Assembly: GCA_000434915.1 (NCBI GenBank) | Contig: FR882080.1 | Coordinates: forward strand, 40,658-104,657 | DNA from: Ruminococcus sp. CAG:563 | GTDB lineage: Bacteria > Bacillota > Clostridia > Oscillospirales > Acutalibacteraceae | DNA: 64,000 bases | Direction: 5' to 3' | Shown here: in pieces, positions 50,510-60,083 of the stretch | Layout of the letters: the number at the start of each line of letters is the position of its first letter | Numbering within the stretch: position 1 is the stretch's first letter | Notes under the pieces: model-generated | Seen by the model: the letters and a program-made list of their open reading frames with translations, nothing else | Databases searched by the model: none | What the model was told of the DNA's origin: nothing | Translations under genes and position numbers: made by a program

Positions 50510-51403
50510 TCAAAGTCCTGCCTTTTCTGCAATGTAGGCTCTTGCCATCTTTGCATACTTGAACGGATTTGCGATTGCAGGATCCTGCTCAGCTTCAACG
50601 AGCATCCAGCCTTCATAGCCTGTTTCGTCAAGAACATCAAAAATCGGTTTGAAATCGATTGCGCCGTCACCGGGAACTGTGAAAGCACCCATACGAACGC
50701 CCTGAAGGAATGACTTATGCTCGCCCTTAACCTGCTTAACAATCTCGGGACGGATATCCTTGAGATGAACGTGCTTGATTCTCTTGGCATATTTCTTGAG
50801 AACTGCCATGTAGTCCTCGCCGCAATATGCAAGGTGACCGGAATCGAAAAGAAGGTAAACGGCGTCGGGATCGCACATATCCATCATCTTGTCGATTTCC
50901 TCGGCTGTCTGAACAACCGTACCCATGTGATGATGATAAACAAGCGTAATGCCGTATTCCTTAGCAATGTTGCCGAGCTTTGAAAGTCCGTCTGTGAACT
51001 TCTTCCACTCCTCGTCGTTCATAACGTATTTATTCTCAAAAACAGGTGTGTCCATCTGTCCCTGAATGCTGTAACTCTGCTCCGATGCGCCGATTCTCTT
51101 AGCACCGCAGCCCTTAAGGAACTCACAGTTCTCTCTGAAATCCTTCTCTACCTCTTCAAAGGGCTTTGTGAGAATGAATGATGAGAACCAGCGGTTAGCA
51201 ATCTGAAGTCCTCTGATATCAAGATACTCATGCATTTCCTCAACGGTCTTGGGATATTTGTTGCCGATTTCACAGCCCTCAAAGCCTGCAAGTGCCATTT
51301 CACTTACACACTGCTCAAAGGTGTTTTCACTGCCGAGATCAGGCATATCGTCGTTTGTCCAACCGATCGGTGCAATACCGAGTTTAATTTTTTTTGCGTC
51401 CAT
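50510..51403 (-). CDS. iolE: Inosose dehydratase
   Basis: 297 residues, TIM-barrel xylose-isomerase-like fold. It dehydrates 2-keto-myo-inositol to 3D-(3,5/4)-trihydroxycyclohexane-1,2-dione. Typical segments: LGIAPIGWTNDDMPDLG and VYHHHMGTVVQT, with metal-binding His and Glu residues in VHLKDIRPEIV. The ATG at 51403 follows AAGGAGAGG; the long in-frame extension upstream is not supported by a ribosome site. Confidence 0.93.
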   Translation of the reverse strand: MDAKKIKLGIAPIGWTNDDMPDLGSENTFEQCVSEMALAGFEGCEIGNKYPKTVEEMHEYLDIRGLQIANRWFSSFILTKPFEEVEKDFRENCEFLKGCGAKRIGASEQSYSIQGQMDTPVFENKYVMNDEEWKKFTDGLSKLGNIAKEYGITLVYHHHMGTVVQTAEEIDKMMDMCDPDAVYLLFDSGHLAYCGEDYMAVLKKYAKRIKHVHLKDIRPEIVKQVKGEHKSFLQGVRMGAFTVPGDGAIDFKPIFDVLDETGYEGWMLVEAEQDPAIANPFKYAKMARAYIAEKAGL

Positions 51404-51455
51404 GTTACCTCTCCTTGTTAAAGAATTGCGTAGTAAGTTTTTGTAAGGTGTTGCT

Positions 51456-53387
51456 TTAATACTTTTTAGCCTCGGAAAGCTTCTGCGTTCTTTCGGCAAG
51501 TGCTTCCTTACCCTTTTCTGTACGGGGAATATCCGAACAGCCGACATTCCACCAGCCGCCGTATCCGTCAGTCATGGATTTCGGAAGAACCTTTATATCA
51601 ATGAGCACGGGCTTTGTCTGCTTAAGTGAATCAAGCACCGCCGCCTCAAGCTCATCCATAGTCTTTGCGGTGTATGCGACATAGCCGTAGCCTCTTGCAC
51701 ATGCGGCATAGTCGATATTCATGAACTCGCCCTCACGGATCGGCTTGTCACCGTCACGGTAACGAGCTTCGGTGCAGAGCGAATTAACGCCCTGACCCAT
51801 CTGAAGATTGTTGATACAACCGAATGATGCATTATCAAAGAGCATGACGTTAATCTTCTTGCCCTCCTGCAATGCAGTCAGCATCTCGGAATGAAGCATA
51901 TTGTAGCTGCCGTCACCGGTGAAAGCGTAAACCTCCTGATCGGGGCAAGCGAGCTTTGATCCGAACGCGCCTGCGATTTCATAGCCCATGCATGAATAGC
52001 CGTACTCCATATTGTAGGAATAGAGCTTGTCTGTCGTCCACATTCTCTGCATACAGCCAGGAAGTGAACCCGCCGCACCGACTGCAACAGCGTCGGCCGG
52101 GATGAGCTTGCGAATAAGCGAAAGAGCCGCCGTCTGAGTGATAACACCGCCCGTTGCTTTTATGAAACTTTCAACTGCGTCCGGCATATGGTTCGGAATT
52201 TCGGGAGTGTAGCCTTCGCCGTAGTGCGTTGCGGCAAGACGTGCCATTTCCTTATCCCAATCTGCCTTTGCGTCTGCAATTTCGGTTGTATAAGCTGATT
52301 TGTAGCCGTCAAGGTACTTTTCAAGAGCAGTTATGCCCTCCTTGGCATCGGCTACCATCTTTATGCTGTCAAGCTTGCCGCCGTGGAATGCACTGGCATT
52401 GATCGTTACAACCTGAGTATCGGCATAAAGCCACTTTGACGAGGTTGTAAAATCGGAGAATTTCGTTCCGATACCGATAATCAAATCTGCGTCCCCGGCA
52501 AGCACGTTTGCACTTGAATTGCCTGTTACGCCGATACCGCCGACATTGAGATAGTGACTTGATTCGATTGCACTCTTACCTGCCTGGGTCTCGGAGAACG
52601 GGATGTTGTGCTTCTCGCAGAAAGCCTTTACCTGCTCGCCTGCGAACGAATATCTAACACCGCCACCGACAATAACAAGGGGTTTCTTGCTCTTTTTGAT
52701 TTCCTCGGCAACCGCTTTGACCTCATAGTCACACGGAATCTGTCGAGGAATAAAATGAACTCTTTTTCTGAAAAATTCAACGGGATAATCGAAGCTTTCG
52801 CCCTGAACGTCCTGACAGAGAGCGATTGCCGCTGCACCTGTGTGAGCCGGGTCCGTGAGAACTCTCATAGCATTTGTCAGAGCCGTCATAACCATCTCGG
52901 GACGGGTAATACGGTCAAAATAACGTGTTACCGCTCTGAAAGCGTCATTGGTCGTGCATGTACCGTCATGGAGCTGCTCAACCTGCTGAAGAACGGGGTC
53001 GGGCTGACGGCTTGCGAATGTGTCGCCCATGAAAAGGAGAAGCGGAATATTGTTGACCGTGGCAGTAGCCGCCGCAGTAACCATATTCGCCGCACCCGGG
53101 CCGATTGACGACATACAGGGTATGATTTTAAGTCTGTTGTTCATCTTGGCATATGCCGTTGCAGCCTGAGCCATACCCTGCTCGTTTCTGCCCTGCATAA
53201 CCTTTATAGAGTGCTCTGCCTGAGAGAGAGCCTCGCCGACGCCGAGAACACAGCCGTGGCCGAAAATAGCATAGAAAAGCTCAACGAATTTGCTTTCAAC
53301 GAGCTTTCCGTCCTGCTCAATGGCAACGTACTGATTGTCAAGGTATTTGACGATTGCCTCACCGGCAGTCAATCTTATTGTTTTCAT
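51456..53387 (-). CDS. iolD: 3D-(3,5/4)-trihydroxycyclohexane-1,2-dione hydrolase
   Basis: TPP-dependent enzyme of 643 residues. It opens the ring of the diketone to 5-deoxy-D-glucuronate. The acetolactate synthase-like fold has an N-terminal pyrimidine-binding domain (GHGCVLGVGEAL, GRNEQGMAQAA) and a C-terminal TPP domain with GDGSYNMLHSEMLTA and NNLQMGQGVN. Key catalytic Glu expected in the N-terminal domain. It sits between iolE and iolC. Confidence 0.94.
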   Translation of the reverse strand: MKTIRLTAGEAIVKYLDNQYVAIEQDGKLVESKFVELFYAIFGHGCVLGVGEALSQAEHSIKVMQGRNEQGMAQAATAYAKMNNRLKIIPCMSSIGPGAANMVTAAATATVNNIPLLLFMGDTFASRQPDPVLQQVEQLHDGTCTTNDAFRAVTRYFDRITRPEMVMTALTNAMRVLTDPAHTGAAAIALCQDVQGESFDYPVEFFRKRVHFIPRQIPCDYEVKAVAEEIKKSKKPLVIVGGGVRYSFAGEQVKAFCEKHNIPFSETQAGKSAIESSHYLNVGGIGVTGNSSANVLAGDADLIIGIGTKFSDFTTSSKWLYADTQVVTINASAFHGGKLDSIKMVADAKEGITALEKYLDGYKSAYTTEIADAKADWDKEMARLAATHYGEGYTPEIPNHMPDAVESFIKATGGVITQTAALSLIRKLIPADAVAVGAAGSLPGCMQRMWTTDKLYSYNMEYGYSCMGYEIAGAFGSKLACPDQEVYAFTGDGSYNMLHSEMLTALQEGKKINVMLFDNASFGCINNLQMGQGVNSLCTEARYRDGDKPIREGEFMNIDYAACARGYGYVAYTAKTMDELEAAVLDSLKQTKPVLIDIKVLPKSMTDGYGGWWNVGCSDIPRTEKGKEALAERTQKLSEAKKY

Positions 53388-53518
53388 ATCTTATTGATCC
53401 TTTCTTTGAGGATGTAGGGGGGATAGACGTTAGATTGTAGATATTAGATATCTGTACTTTCAGTGCTGTCTTTTCCTGCCCCGAACGAAAAATGTGCTGT
53501 GGGCAAAATTAGCCAAAT

Positions 53519-54532
53519 TTAGGCACGGGCTACCATTTCACCGTACTTATCCTTTTCTTCTTTGATAAACTTTTTAATCTCATCAACCGTCGGCATAAAG
53601 AGCGAGCAGCCGTGAGCGGCAACAAGCATTGAAGCCGATGCACTGCCGAGCTCAAGGCAATCCATGATGTCGAGGCCTTCGAGAAGTCCGTAAATGAATG
53701 CCGAACCGTAACCGTCGCCGCCGCCGAAGGACTTGAATGCCTTAACCGGGAACGGTTTGATTGAATACTCACCGTCGGCCGTGTGAGCCGTTGAGCCTTC
53801 CTTGCCGTGCTTGATGATGACGATTTTATTACCCATCTTCATCCAGTGCTCGGCTGTCTCCCTGTCGGTTCTGCCGGGAGCGGAAATGGCCTCGGTAAGG
53901 TCGAATTCCTCACGTGAACCCATTACCATGTCACTGTTGGAAGCAACGATTGAATAATATATTGCGATCTCGTCCGCATTTTTCCAGTTGTACGGGCGAT
54001 AGTCTATATCAAAAATAATCTTTGTGCCGACCTTCTTGGCAAGGTACATTGCCTTAAGACAAGCCTCTCTTGACGGGCTTTGAGAAAGAGCCGTGCCGCT
54101 GATGAGAATAGCCTTTGCACTCTTTATGTAGTCCTCGTCAACATCGTCCGGGTGAAGCATAAGGTCTGCAATTCCGTCACGGTACATGAGAATGCTGCTC
54201 TCGTGCTCCGACTTAATCTCGGTAAATGTAAGGCCGAGCTTTTCGCCGCCCTTTGTGCGAGTAACGTGGGAAATGTCGATTCCCTCGCCTGCAAAGAAAT
54301 CCTCAACGTATGTACCGAACTGATCATCGGAAACCTTGCCGATGAAGCCAACCTTCTTGCCCAAGCGTGCAAGGCCAACAGCGATGTTGGCAGGAGAACC
54401 GCCGACATATTTCTTGTAGTTTTCGCACTTATCAAGTGTGTTGTAGTAGTCCGTCGGGTTGAAGTCGATTGCAACTCTGCCGATCGGGATGAGGTCAAGC
54501 TCTCTTGACTCATCAAAATCAATGTATTTCAT
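53519..54532 (-). CDS. iolC: 5-Dehydro-2-deoxygluconokinase
   Basis: PfkB/ribokinase-family kinase of 337 residues. It phosphorylates 2-deoxy-5-keto-D-gluconate before aldol cleavage. GGSPANIAVGLARLGKKVGFIGKV is the N-terminal PfkB signature, and FKSFGGGDGYGSAFIYGLLEG near the C-terminus contains the catalytic Asp region (GAGD variant GGGDGYG). It is the second gene of the inositol operon. The isomerase (iolB) and aldolase (iolJ) are not in this window. Confidence 0.9.
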   Translation of the reverse strand: MKYIDFDESRELDLIPIGRVAIDFNPTDYYNTLDKCENYKKYVGGSPANIAVGLARLGKKVGFIGKVSDDQFGTYVEDFFAGEGIDISHVTRTKGGEKLGLTFTEIKSEHESSILMYRDGIADLMLHPDDVDEDYIKSAKAILISGTALSQSPSREACLKAMYLAKKVGTKIIFDIDYRPYNWKNADEIAIYYSIVASNSDMVMGSREEFDLTEAISAPGRTDRETAEHWMKMGNKIVIIKHGKEGSTAHTADGEYSIKPFPVKAFKSFGGGDGYGSAFIYGLLEGLDIMDCLELGSASASMLVAAHGCSLFMPTVDEIKKFIKEEKDKYGEMVARA

Positions 54533-54562
54533 ACTGAAACCTCCGATATATTCAATAAATAA

Positions 54563-56170
54563 TTAACCGATGTGAATTCCGCGTTCCTCTCTCTTTTCGG
54601 CAAGCTCGAACGTAATCTTTTCCATCTTTTCGCCGACAAGATCATATGACTTCATCGGAATCGTGCTGAGAAGAAGGCTGATGCCGGGAACGATAGAAAT
54701 AAGCGAGAACATTGCATATCTCATAGTCATCGAAAGATCCGTTGCGGCAACGGCTGCTTCCTTTGCAAGCATTTGTTCCGGATTAAGACCGATTGCAAGA
54801 TACATAACTATGATACCTGCCGTTGCAAGGGCATTGCCGAGCTTGTTGACGAAGCCCTGGCACGCCGAGCCGAGACCCGTTTCTCTGTAGCCTGTTTCCC
54901 ACTCCATATAGTCAAGGCTGTCGGCAATCATCGCATATGATACGACGTTGAGAACACCGAGCGGAACAGCAGAAATAATGAGGAACGGAATGCATATAAA
55001 GAAGCTGAGCTTTCCCGCAACAACAAAGTAGCCGACCAAGGAGGTCAAAAGACTTGCAACGAAGCCCAAGGTGCATGTTGTTACAACGATCTGTTTGTAA
55101 TTGAACTTTTTTATAAGTGCAGGCATAAAGAGCATTGCACCGAACATTCCGACTGCCGAGCAAACCGAAAGTATTGTGCTGACGGTTCCGATACTCTTTG
55201 AAATAGCTTCAGATCTTTCAAGTCCCGTCATTGTGCTGAGGTCTCCGCCGATATATACCGCATAACGTGCAACATGAACCGAAGCCGCCTGAAGCATATA
55301 TCTGCCGGATGAAAGAATACCCATGACGATAACAAGTATAAGCGGCTTGCACTTGAATATTCTCGAAAGCTGTGAGGGTTCTCCCTTGACGGCTTTTTTA
55401 TCGGGAATAACAACACGCTCTTTAACGTGCGGATATGAACTGACATAAAGAATAACGCCGATTACCGCAGCAAACACGGCAATCAATATGTATTTCATTT
55501 TATCGTAGTTTATTGTATTTCCGACAACAACCGTGAATTTATTGAAGAAGGCCTGAACCAAATCGTTATCCGACGCCTGCATCTTAGCGCAGAGCCCCGG
55601 AAGAACCAAGCCCGCAACAAGATAGAGAGCCATAGGAACAGCCGATCCGATACCGTTAAAGGTACGGGCAACTGAAATAAGGTTGCCTCGTTCATTCGGA
55701 TTGGGAGTCATAACATTCGGGAGACTCCAGAACGGAACATCTGCCGCTGTGTAGATCATGCCCCAAAGAACGTAAACAACACCTGCATAAATCATCAGGT
55801 CTGTTTTGTCAAGGTCGGGATAATAGAACATAAGGAAGGTAAGTAACGCAATGGGAACCGACATGAACACAATATACGGCTTCATCTTGCCCCAGCGTGT
55901 TGTGTGGCGGTCAATAATCATACCCATGAGAGGGTCATTGATAGCGTCCCAAACTCTTGCCAAAAGCATGAGCAGAAGAACAAAAATAAGAGGGAGCTTC
56001 ATAACGTTAGTGTAAAAGTCCGAGATGTAGGAGGACATTACACTGTAGATCATGCCCTGTCCGAGTCCTGCCAGACAGAACATACGAAACTCTTTGGATT
56101 CGACAAATTTTTCCTGCATCACGTCGCTGTGGGCAGCCTTTGACGCAGCTTTTTTCGAAGTGCTTGCCAT
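54563..56170 (-). CDS. GPH-family symporter, likely myo-inositol transporter
   Basis: 535 residues with about 12 helices. DPLMGMIIDRHTTRWGKMKPYIVF is the GPH family loop signature; SYAMIADSLDYMEWETGYRETG matches the second. Position as the first gene of the inositol operon makes myo-inositol, or a related cyclitol, the likely substrate. The ATG at 56170 follows AAGGAG at 9 bases; an upstream in-frame start lacks a site. The promoter at 56223-56251 overlaps a palindromic operator. Confidence 0.85.
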   Translation of the reverse strand: MASTSKKAASKAAHSDVMQEKFVESKEFRMFCLAGLGQGMIYSVMSSYISDFYTNVMKLPLIFVLLLMLLARVWDAINDPLMGMIIDRHTTRWGKMKPYIVFMSVPIALLTFLMFYYPDLDKTDLMIYAGVVYVLWGMIYTAADVPFWSLPNVMTPNPNERGNLISVARTFNGIGSAVPMALYLVAGLVLPGLCAKMQASDNDLVQAFFNKFTVVVGNTINYDKMKYILIAVFAAVIGVILYVSSYPHVKERVVIPDKKAVKGEPSQLSRIFKCKPLILVIVMGILSSGRYMLQAASVHVARYAVYIGGDLSTMTGLERSEAISKSIGTVSTILSVCSAVGMFGAMLFMPALIKKFNYKQIVVTTCTLGFVASLLTSLVGYFVVAGKLSFFICIPFLIISAVPLGVLNVVSYAMIADSLDYMEWETGYRETGLGSACQGFVNKLGNALATAGIIVMYLAIGLNPEQMLAKEAAVAATDLSMTMRYAMFSLISIVPGISLLLSTIPMKSYDLVGEKMEKITFELAEKREERGIHIG

Positions 56171-56222
56171 ATAAAAACTCCTTGATATCAATTTGACAGA
56201 TAATTGTAATTCTATCCTTGCT

Positions 56223-56255
56223 ATTTTAACATATATTGCAGTATCATGCAATATA
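56223..56255 (-). promoter_or_regulatory. Promoter and palindromic operator of the inositol operon
   Basis: Minus strand TTGCAT (56251-56246) and TAAAAT (56228-56223), 17-base spacing. TATATTGCA-N6-TGCAATATA (56232-56255) is a perfect 9-bp inverted repeat that overlaps the -35 box, so a repressor is likely; no iolR-type gene is in the window. Confidence 0.7.
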
Positions 56256-56294
56256 AAATATTAAATTTATACAAAAAATAATTATATAACAAGC

Positions 56295-56325
56295 AAAAAA
56301 CCTTCCCCTTTTAAAAGAGGAAGGT
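56295..56325 (-). terminator. Intrinsic terminator
   Basis: Minus strand ACCTTCCTC / GGGGAAGGT (one wobble) then TTTTTT, after the secreted low-complexity protein gene. Confidence 0.85.
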
Positions 56326-56340
56326 GATGTGCGTATTCAA

Positions 56341-57333
56341 TTAAAATACGAAGTTTGTAAAGTCAACAGATGTCTTTGCGTCGCCTGTTGCTGTTGAAAT
56401 CGTAGCAACAGAGTATTTAACGTTTGTAAGACTTACATCCCAATCATAGGAAACATGAAGAGAAACAAGATTGCCTGTCTTTGAGTTAACAGTAGCTGTA
56501 ATCTTGATGTTCTTGTTGTTCTCTGTGATTGCTTCAACAGAAGCTTTATCGGCATTATTGATGCCGTCGTAAAGGTTGCCTGCGTTCTTGTAGTCATAAG
56601 CCTTCTTGTCACCAACGCCTGAGTAGAGACCTGTTCTTGCAAGAGCTGTTGAATCGCTCTTACCTGCCTTGCTTGCCTTGCTTGTGCCGTTTTTGAGGGT
56701 CATTGTGATAACATAGTTACTGCCGCTCTGCTTGCATGTCGGTGAAGAAATGTCCTTAGCGGTAAGAGAAGCCTTTGAAATCTCGCCGATCTTGCCCTTT
56801 GCATAAGATTTATTCTGTGTACCTACTCCGAGGAAATCGTTGACTGTATCAACAACGAGCTTAATCTTAAGAAGTGCGCCGCCGTTGAGGTTGCTGAGCG
56901 TAGTTGTTCTCTTCTTTGAGAAGCCGGCCTTGGAGTTAACTGCCTTGTTAACTGCTGCATTGTAGTATGCTGCGATATCGGCTGCCGTCGAAGGAACCTT
57001 TGATGCCGTGCTTGATGAGCCGGGCTTTGTTGCCGACGGAGTTGCCGGAGAAGCCGGATCTGTTGCAGCCGGAGAAGCCGGATTTGAAGGATCTGTTGCC
57101 GAAGGATCTGTTGCCGAAGGATCAGCCGACGGGTCTGCCGGAGCAGCCGGATCAACCGACGGATCAGCCGACGGGTCTGTCGAAGCATCACCGGAAGCCG
57201 AAGAATTTGCCGCAGCGGCCTTAGCAGCGTCAACCTTAGCTGTGCTTATCTTGCCGACGCTGATTACAGATGTAACTGCAACTGCGATAACGCAAAGCAA
57301 TGCAGTCACGCACTGGATAACTGTCTTTTTCAT
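56341..57333 (-). CDS. Secreted protein with DPS/A-rich linker and unknown C-terminal domain
   Basis: 330 residues. A signal peptide or anchor (about 4-27) is followed by a low-complexity linker (about 45-115) rich in Asp, Pro, Ser, Ala and Thr (repeats of ADPS and TDPS), then a domain of about 210 residues beginning ADIAAYYNAAVNKAVN. The ribosome site is weak (GGGGT upstream of the ATG). No family is recognised with confidence. It is a single gene, with its terminator shared with no neighbour. Confidence 0.75.
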   Translation of the reverse strand: MKKTVIQCVTALLCVIAVAVTSVISVGKISTAKVDAAKAAAANSSASGDASTDPSADPSVDPAAPADPSADPSATDPSATDPSNPASPAATDPASPATPSATKPGSSSTASKVPSTAADIAAYYNAAVNKAVNSKAGFSKKRTTTLSNLNGGALLKIKLVVDTVNDFLGVGTQNKSYAKGKIGEISKASLTAKDISSPTCKQSGSNYVITMTLKNGTSKASKAGKSDSTALARTGLYSGVGDKKAYDYKNAGNLYDGINNADKASVEAITENNKNIKITATVNSKTGNLVSLHVSYDWDVSLTNVKYSVATISTATGDAKTSVDFTNFVF

Positions 57334-57493
57334 AAGTTACTTACCCCAATTCTTTTTTAAAATCTTGTCATAGACAAATGAATTATATCACATGCTTTTA
57401 ATAAAATCCAGTATATTTATACATTTTTTGAAAAAATTTTATTCCGTGTTAAAAATTCATATCTTTTTCATAGATTTTTATTTATATGTATGT

Positions 57494-57499
57494 TATAAT
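57494..57499 (+). promoter_or_regulatory. Extended -10 promoter of exoA
   Basis: TGTTATAAT at 57491-57499 is an extended -10; no good -35 is visible. A GGAGGT ribosome site follows. The 57334-57524 interval holds this and, on the minus strand, an AT-rich leader of the secreted protein gene. Confidence 0.45.
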
Positions 57500-57524
57500 A
57501 CATTTTGTATGCGGAGGTGTTCAT

Positions 57525-58283
57525 TTGAGCAAGAAGTTTATTTCATGGAACGTTAACGGCATAAGAGCCTGTATGAACAAGGGCTTTATGGACGTTTTTA
57601 ATGAGCTGGATGCTGATATTTTCTGCCTTCAGGAGACTAAAATGCAGGAGGGTCAGCTCGTGCTGGAGCTTGACGGCTACCATCAATACTGGAGCTATGC
57701 CGAAAAGAAAGGCTACTCCGGCACTGCGATATTCACCAAAGAAAAACCGGTCAGCGTCAGCTACGGTCTCGGCATTAAGGAGCTTGACACAGAGGGCAGG
57801 CTCATCACACTTGAATTTGAAGATATCTATTTTATTACGGAATATGTTCCGAATGCTCAGGACGGACTGAAAAGAATCGACCATCGCATGAAATGGGAGG
57901 ATGCTTTCAGGGCTTACGTCTCGGAGCTTCAGAAGAAAAAACCGGTTGTTTTCTGCGGTGATCTCAACGTTGCCCACAATGAAATCGACTTAAAAAACCC
58001 GAAAACGAACAGAGGTAATGCAGGCTTCTCCGACGAAGAGCGAGGAAAATTCGGTGAGCTGCTCGACGCAGGATTTATCGACACCTTCCGTTATTTCTAC
58101 CCCGACCTTGAAAATGCCTACAGCTGGTGGTCATATCGTTTCAAGGCGAGAGAGAAGAACGTCGGCTGGCGTATTGACTATTTCTGCGTTTCAAAAGCTC
58201 TTGAACCGAGGCTTGAAAGCGTTAAAATACATTCGGAAATTTACGGCTCGGATCATTGTCCGGTCGAACTTGTTTTAAAATAA
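57525..58283 (+). CDS. exoA: Exodeoxyribonuclease III (AP endonuclease)
   Basis: 252 residues, start TTG at 57525, 6 bases after GGAGGT. It incises abasic sites in base-excision repair. SWNVNGIRA, LQETKM (Glu37 metal ligand), YVPNAQDGLKRIDHR, CGDLNVAHNEID and GSDHCPVEL (catalytic His) are the family motifs. The length matches Bacillus ExoA. It is followed by a membrane-anchored protein and a dCMP deaminase. Confidence 0.93.
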   Translation: MSKKFISWNVNGIRACMNKGFMDVFNELDADIFCLQETKMQEGQLVLELDGYHQYWSYAEKKGYSGTAIFTKEKPVSVSYGLGIKELDTEGRLITLEFEDIYFITEYVPNAQDGLKRIDHRMKWEDAFRAYVSELQKKKPVVFCGDLNVAHNEIDLKNPKTNRGNAGFSDEERGKFGELLDAGFIDTFRYFYPDLENAYSWWSYRFKAREKNVGWRIDYFCVSKALEPRLESVKIHSEIYGSDHCPVELVLK

Positions 58284-58296
58284 GAGGGATTTTACA

Positions 58297-59571
58297 ATGA
58301 CAAAGAAAAACAAAAAAGTTATCATAATTCTTTCGGCTGTGCTTGCCGTCTGTCTTATCTTTACGGGGCTTACATTCAGCAAGAGTTTCACAGGCAAGCT
58401 TTTCGGCGGCATGGGCATTAACGGCGGCGAACCGCTTTCGTCCGTTATAAGCATGGAATACAAATCCGACTATCCCCTTGTTCAAACTCAGCAGGAAAAT
58501 ATTTTCTATGAAGCCTATCCGGACGGCAAAATCAAATACTTTAAGTATTCCGACAAGGAATTTGTTGAGATTACAAATGTCAGGACGAAAAAAATTAACA
58601 TAACATGCAGCTACCAGAAGGTTCCTATGACGCTTTACTATTTGGAAGATACCGACGTAGGCACAATCGGTTACGGACTTTTCAATTCCAAGCAGGAAAG
58701 CGATGTTCAGACCTTTTCCTATATTTTTGCACGTCTTATGGACTGCCCGTCATCATATAGGGATACGGCAAGGACAAGCTACGTTTTGTTCCTTGATATG
58801 GATGCCGGCGATGCTTACAAGACAGATAAAACCTATTCCGATATCTATTCGTTTGATATGAACTCGGGAACGGCAACACTGATTGTTTCTTCAAGAGACA
58901 GAACGGTTCAGGAGGATGCAACGCAGAACGAGACCTGGACGGTGTTCACCGACAGCTCCGTAAACAGCATGAGCAAATACGATTGGTTTGCTTCGACGAG
59001 ATATCACGACACCAACGCAGAGACGGTTCTCTATGACTTCATGTCGGTTGAAAGCTCAAGAAGCGTCAGAAAAGCGGAATCGACCGAGTTCGTCAACTCT
59101 CCGTCATATCAGTTCCGTGAAAAGGACGGCGCATATTACTGCTTTGCGAACACCGATGACGGATTTAACCTTGTTAAGAACGGCAAAAAAGATGATCCGC
59201 TTAAGAAGTTCAGCGGAAAATTCTCGGATTATGTTGTAAGCGATCATTTCATTTTTGACCCGTCAACAACGGAGTTTACCGACATGTACACAGGTGAAAC
59301 CGTATCGGGTAAGAAAACGAGATTTGAATCACTTTCAGGCTTCATTGCTTCGCCGAGCGGCAAGAACTTTGTTGTTTTCTGCGGCGGCGACAAGCAGGCA
59401 ATGGTAATCTACACCACAGAGAACAATAAGGCAACCATAATTTCCGACAGTGATATATTCAACAGCGGAATATGCAACTATTGCTTCATCAGCAACCAAA
59501 CGGTTCTTGTGTCAAACTTCACCGAGGATGGCGCAGCAATAAACCGTATTGTTAAATTCAACGCAGAATGA
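58297..59571 (+). CDS. Membrane-anchored extracytoplasmic protein of unknown function
   Basis: 424 residues with a single N-terminal helix (about 8-28), then an all-beta-looking region without recognisable repeats, possibly a beta-propeller. GAGGG is upstream of the ATG. It lies 13 bases after exoA and its stop overlaps an alternative ATG of the dCMP deaminase. The function is unknown; a DNA-repair link cannot be inferred from position alone. Confidence 0.7.
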   Translation: MTKKNKKVIIILSAVLAVCLIFTGLTFSKSFTGKLFGGMGINGGEPLSSVISMEYKSDYPLVQTQQENIFYEAYPDGKIKYFKYSDKEFVEITNVRTKKINITCSYQKVPMTLYYLEDTDVGTIGYGLFNSKQESDVQTFSYIFARLMDCPSSYRDTARTSYVLFLDMDAGDAYKTDKTYSDIYSFDMNSGTATLIVSSRDRTVQEDATQNETWTVFTDSSVNSMSKYDWFASTRYHDTNAETVLYDFMSVESSRSVRKAESTEFVNSPSYQFREKDGAYYCFANTDDGFNLVKNGKKDDPLKKFSGKFSDYVVSDHFIFDPSTTEFTDMYTGETVSGKKTRFESLSGFIASPSGKNFVVFCGGDKQAMVIYTTENNKATIISDSDIFNSGICNYCFISNQTVLVSNFTEDGAAINRIVKFNAE

Positions 59572-59582
59572 GAGGGAAAACA

Positions 59583-60083
59583 ATGTCAAAAAGAGAAGAT
59601 TATATTTCCTGGGACGAATACTTTATGGGAGTTGCACTGCTCGCAGCCAAAAGAAGTAAAGATCCAAACACGCAGGTCGGTGCCTGCATAGTAAATGAAA
59701 ACAAGAAAATCATGTCAGTCGGCTATAACGGCTTTCCGCTCGGCTGCAGCGACGACGCTTTCCCGTGGGACAGAACCGCAGATAACGACTACGACACAAA
59801 ATATCCGTATGTTTGCCACGCCGAGCTTAACGCAATACTCAACAATGCCGGTGCACCGCTGAACGGATGCAGCGTTTACGTTGCTCTTTTCCCGTGCAAC
59901 GAGTGTGCCAAAGCAATTATCCAGTGCGGAATCAAAAAGGTTTATTACCTTTCCGACAAGTATAACGGAACGAGCGGCAACCTTGCCTCCAAGCGTATGT
60001 TTGACGCCGCAGGAGTGGAATACAAGCAGTTGACTCTGCCGCACAAAGAAATTACAATCAACTTTGACGAAAGTCTTGTATAA
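59583..60083 (+). CDS. dCMP deaminase family protein
   Basis: 166 residues. The zinc ligands are His79 in CHAE (with catalytic Glu81) and Cys105 and Cys108 in PCNEC. dCMP deaminases supply dUMP for thymidylate synthesis; ComEB relatives have the same fold. The ATG at 59583 follows AGAGGG at 6 bases; the ATG at 59568 overlaps the previous stop but has no such spacing. Confidence 0.88.
   Translation: MSKREDYISWDEYFMGVALLAAKRSKDPNTQVGACIVNENKKIMSVGYNGFPLGCSDDAFPWDRTADNDYDTKYPYVCHAELNAILNNAGAPLNGCSVYVALFPCNECAKAIIQCGIKKVYYLSDKYNGTSGNLASKRMFDAAGVEYKQLTLPHKEITINFDESLV

Noticed and set aside
56823..57233. Arg/Gln/Leu-rich minus-strand ORF
   Set aside because: It is an alternative frame of the low-complexity linker of the secreted protein.
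59568..59582. Earlier ATG for the dCMP deaminase
   Set aside because: AGAGGG lies after it and at correct spacing for the ATG at 59583.
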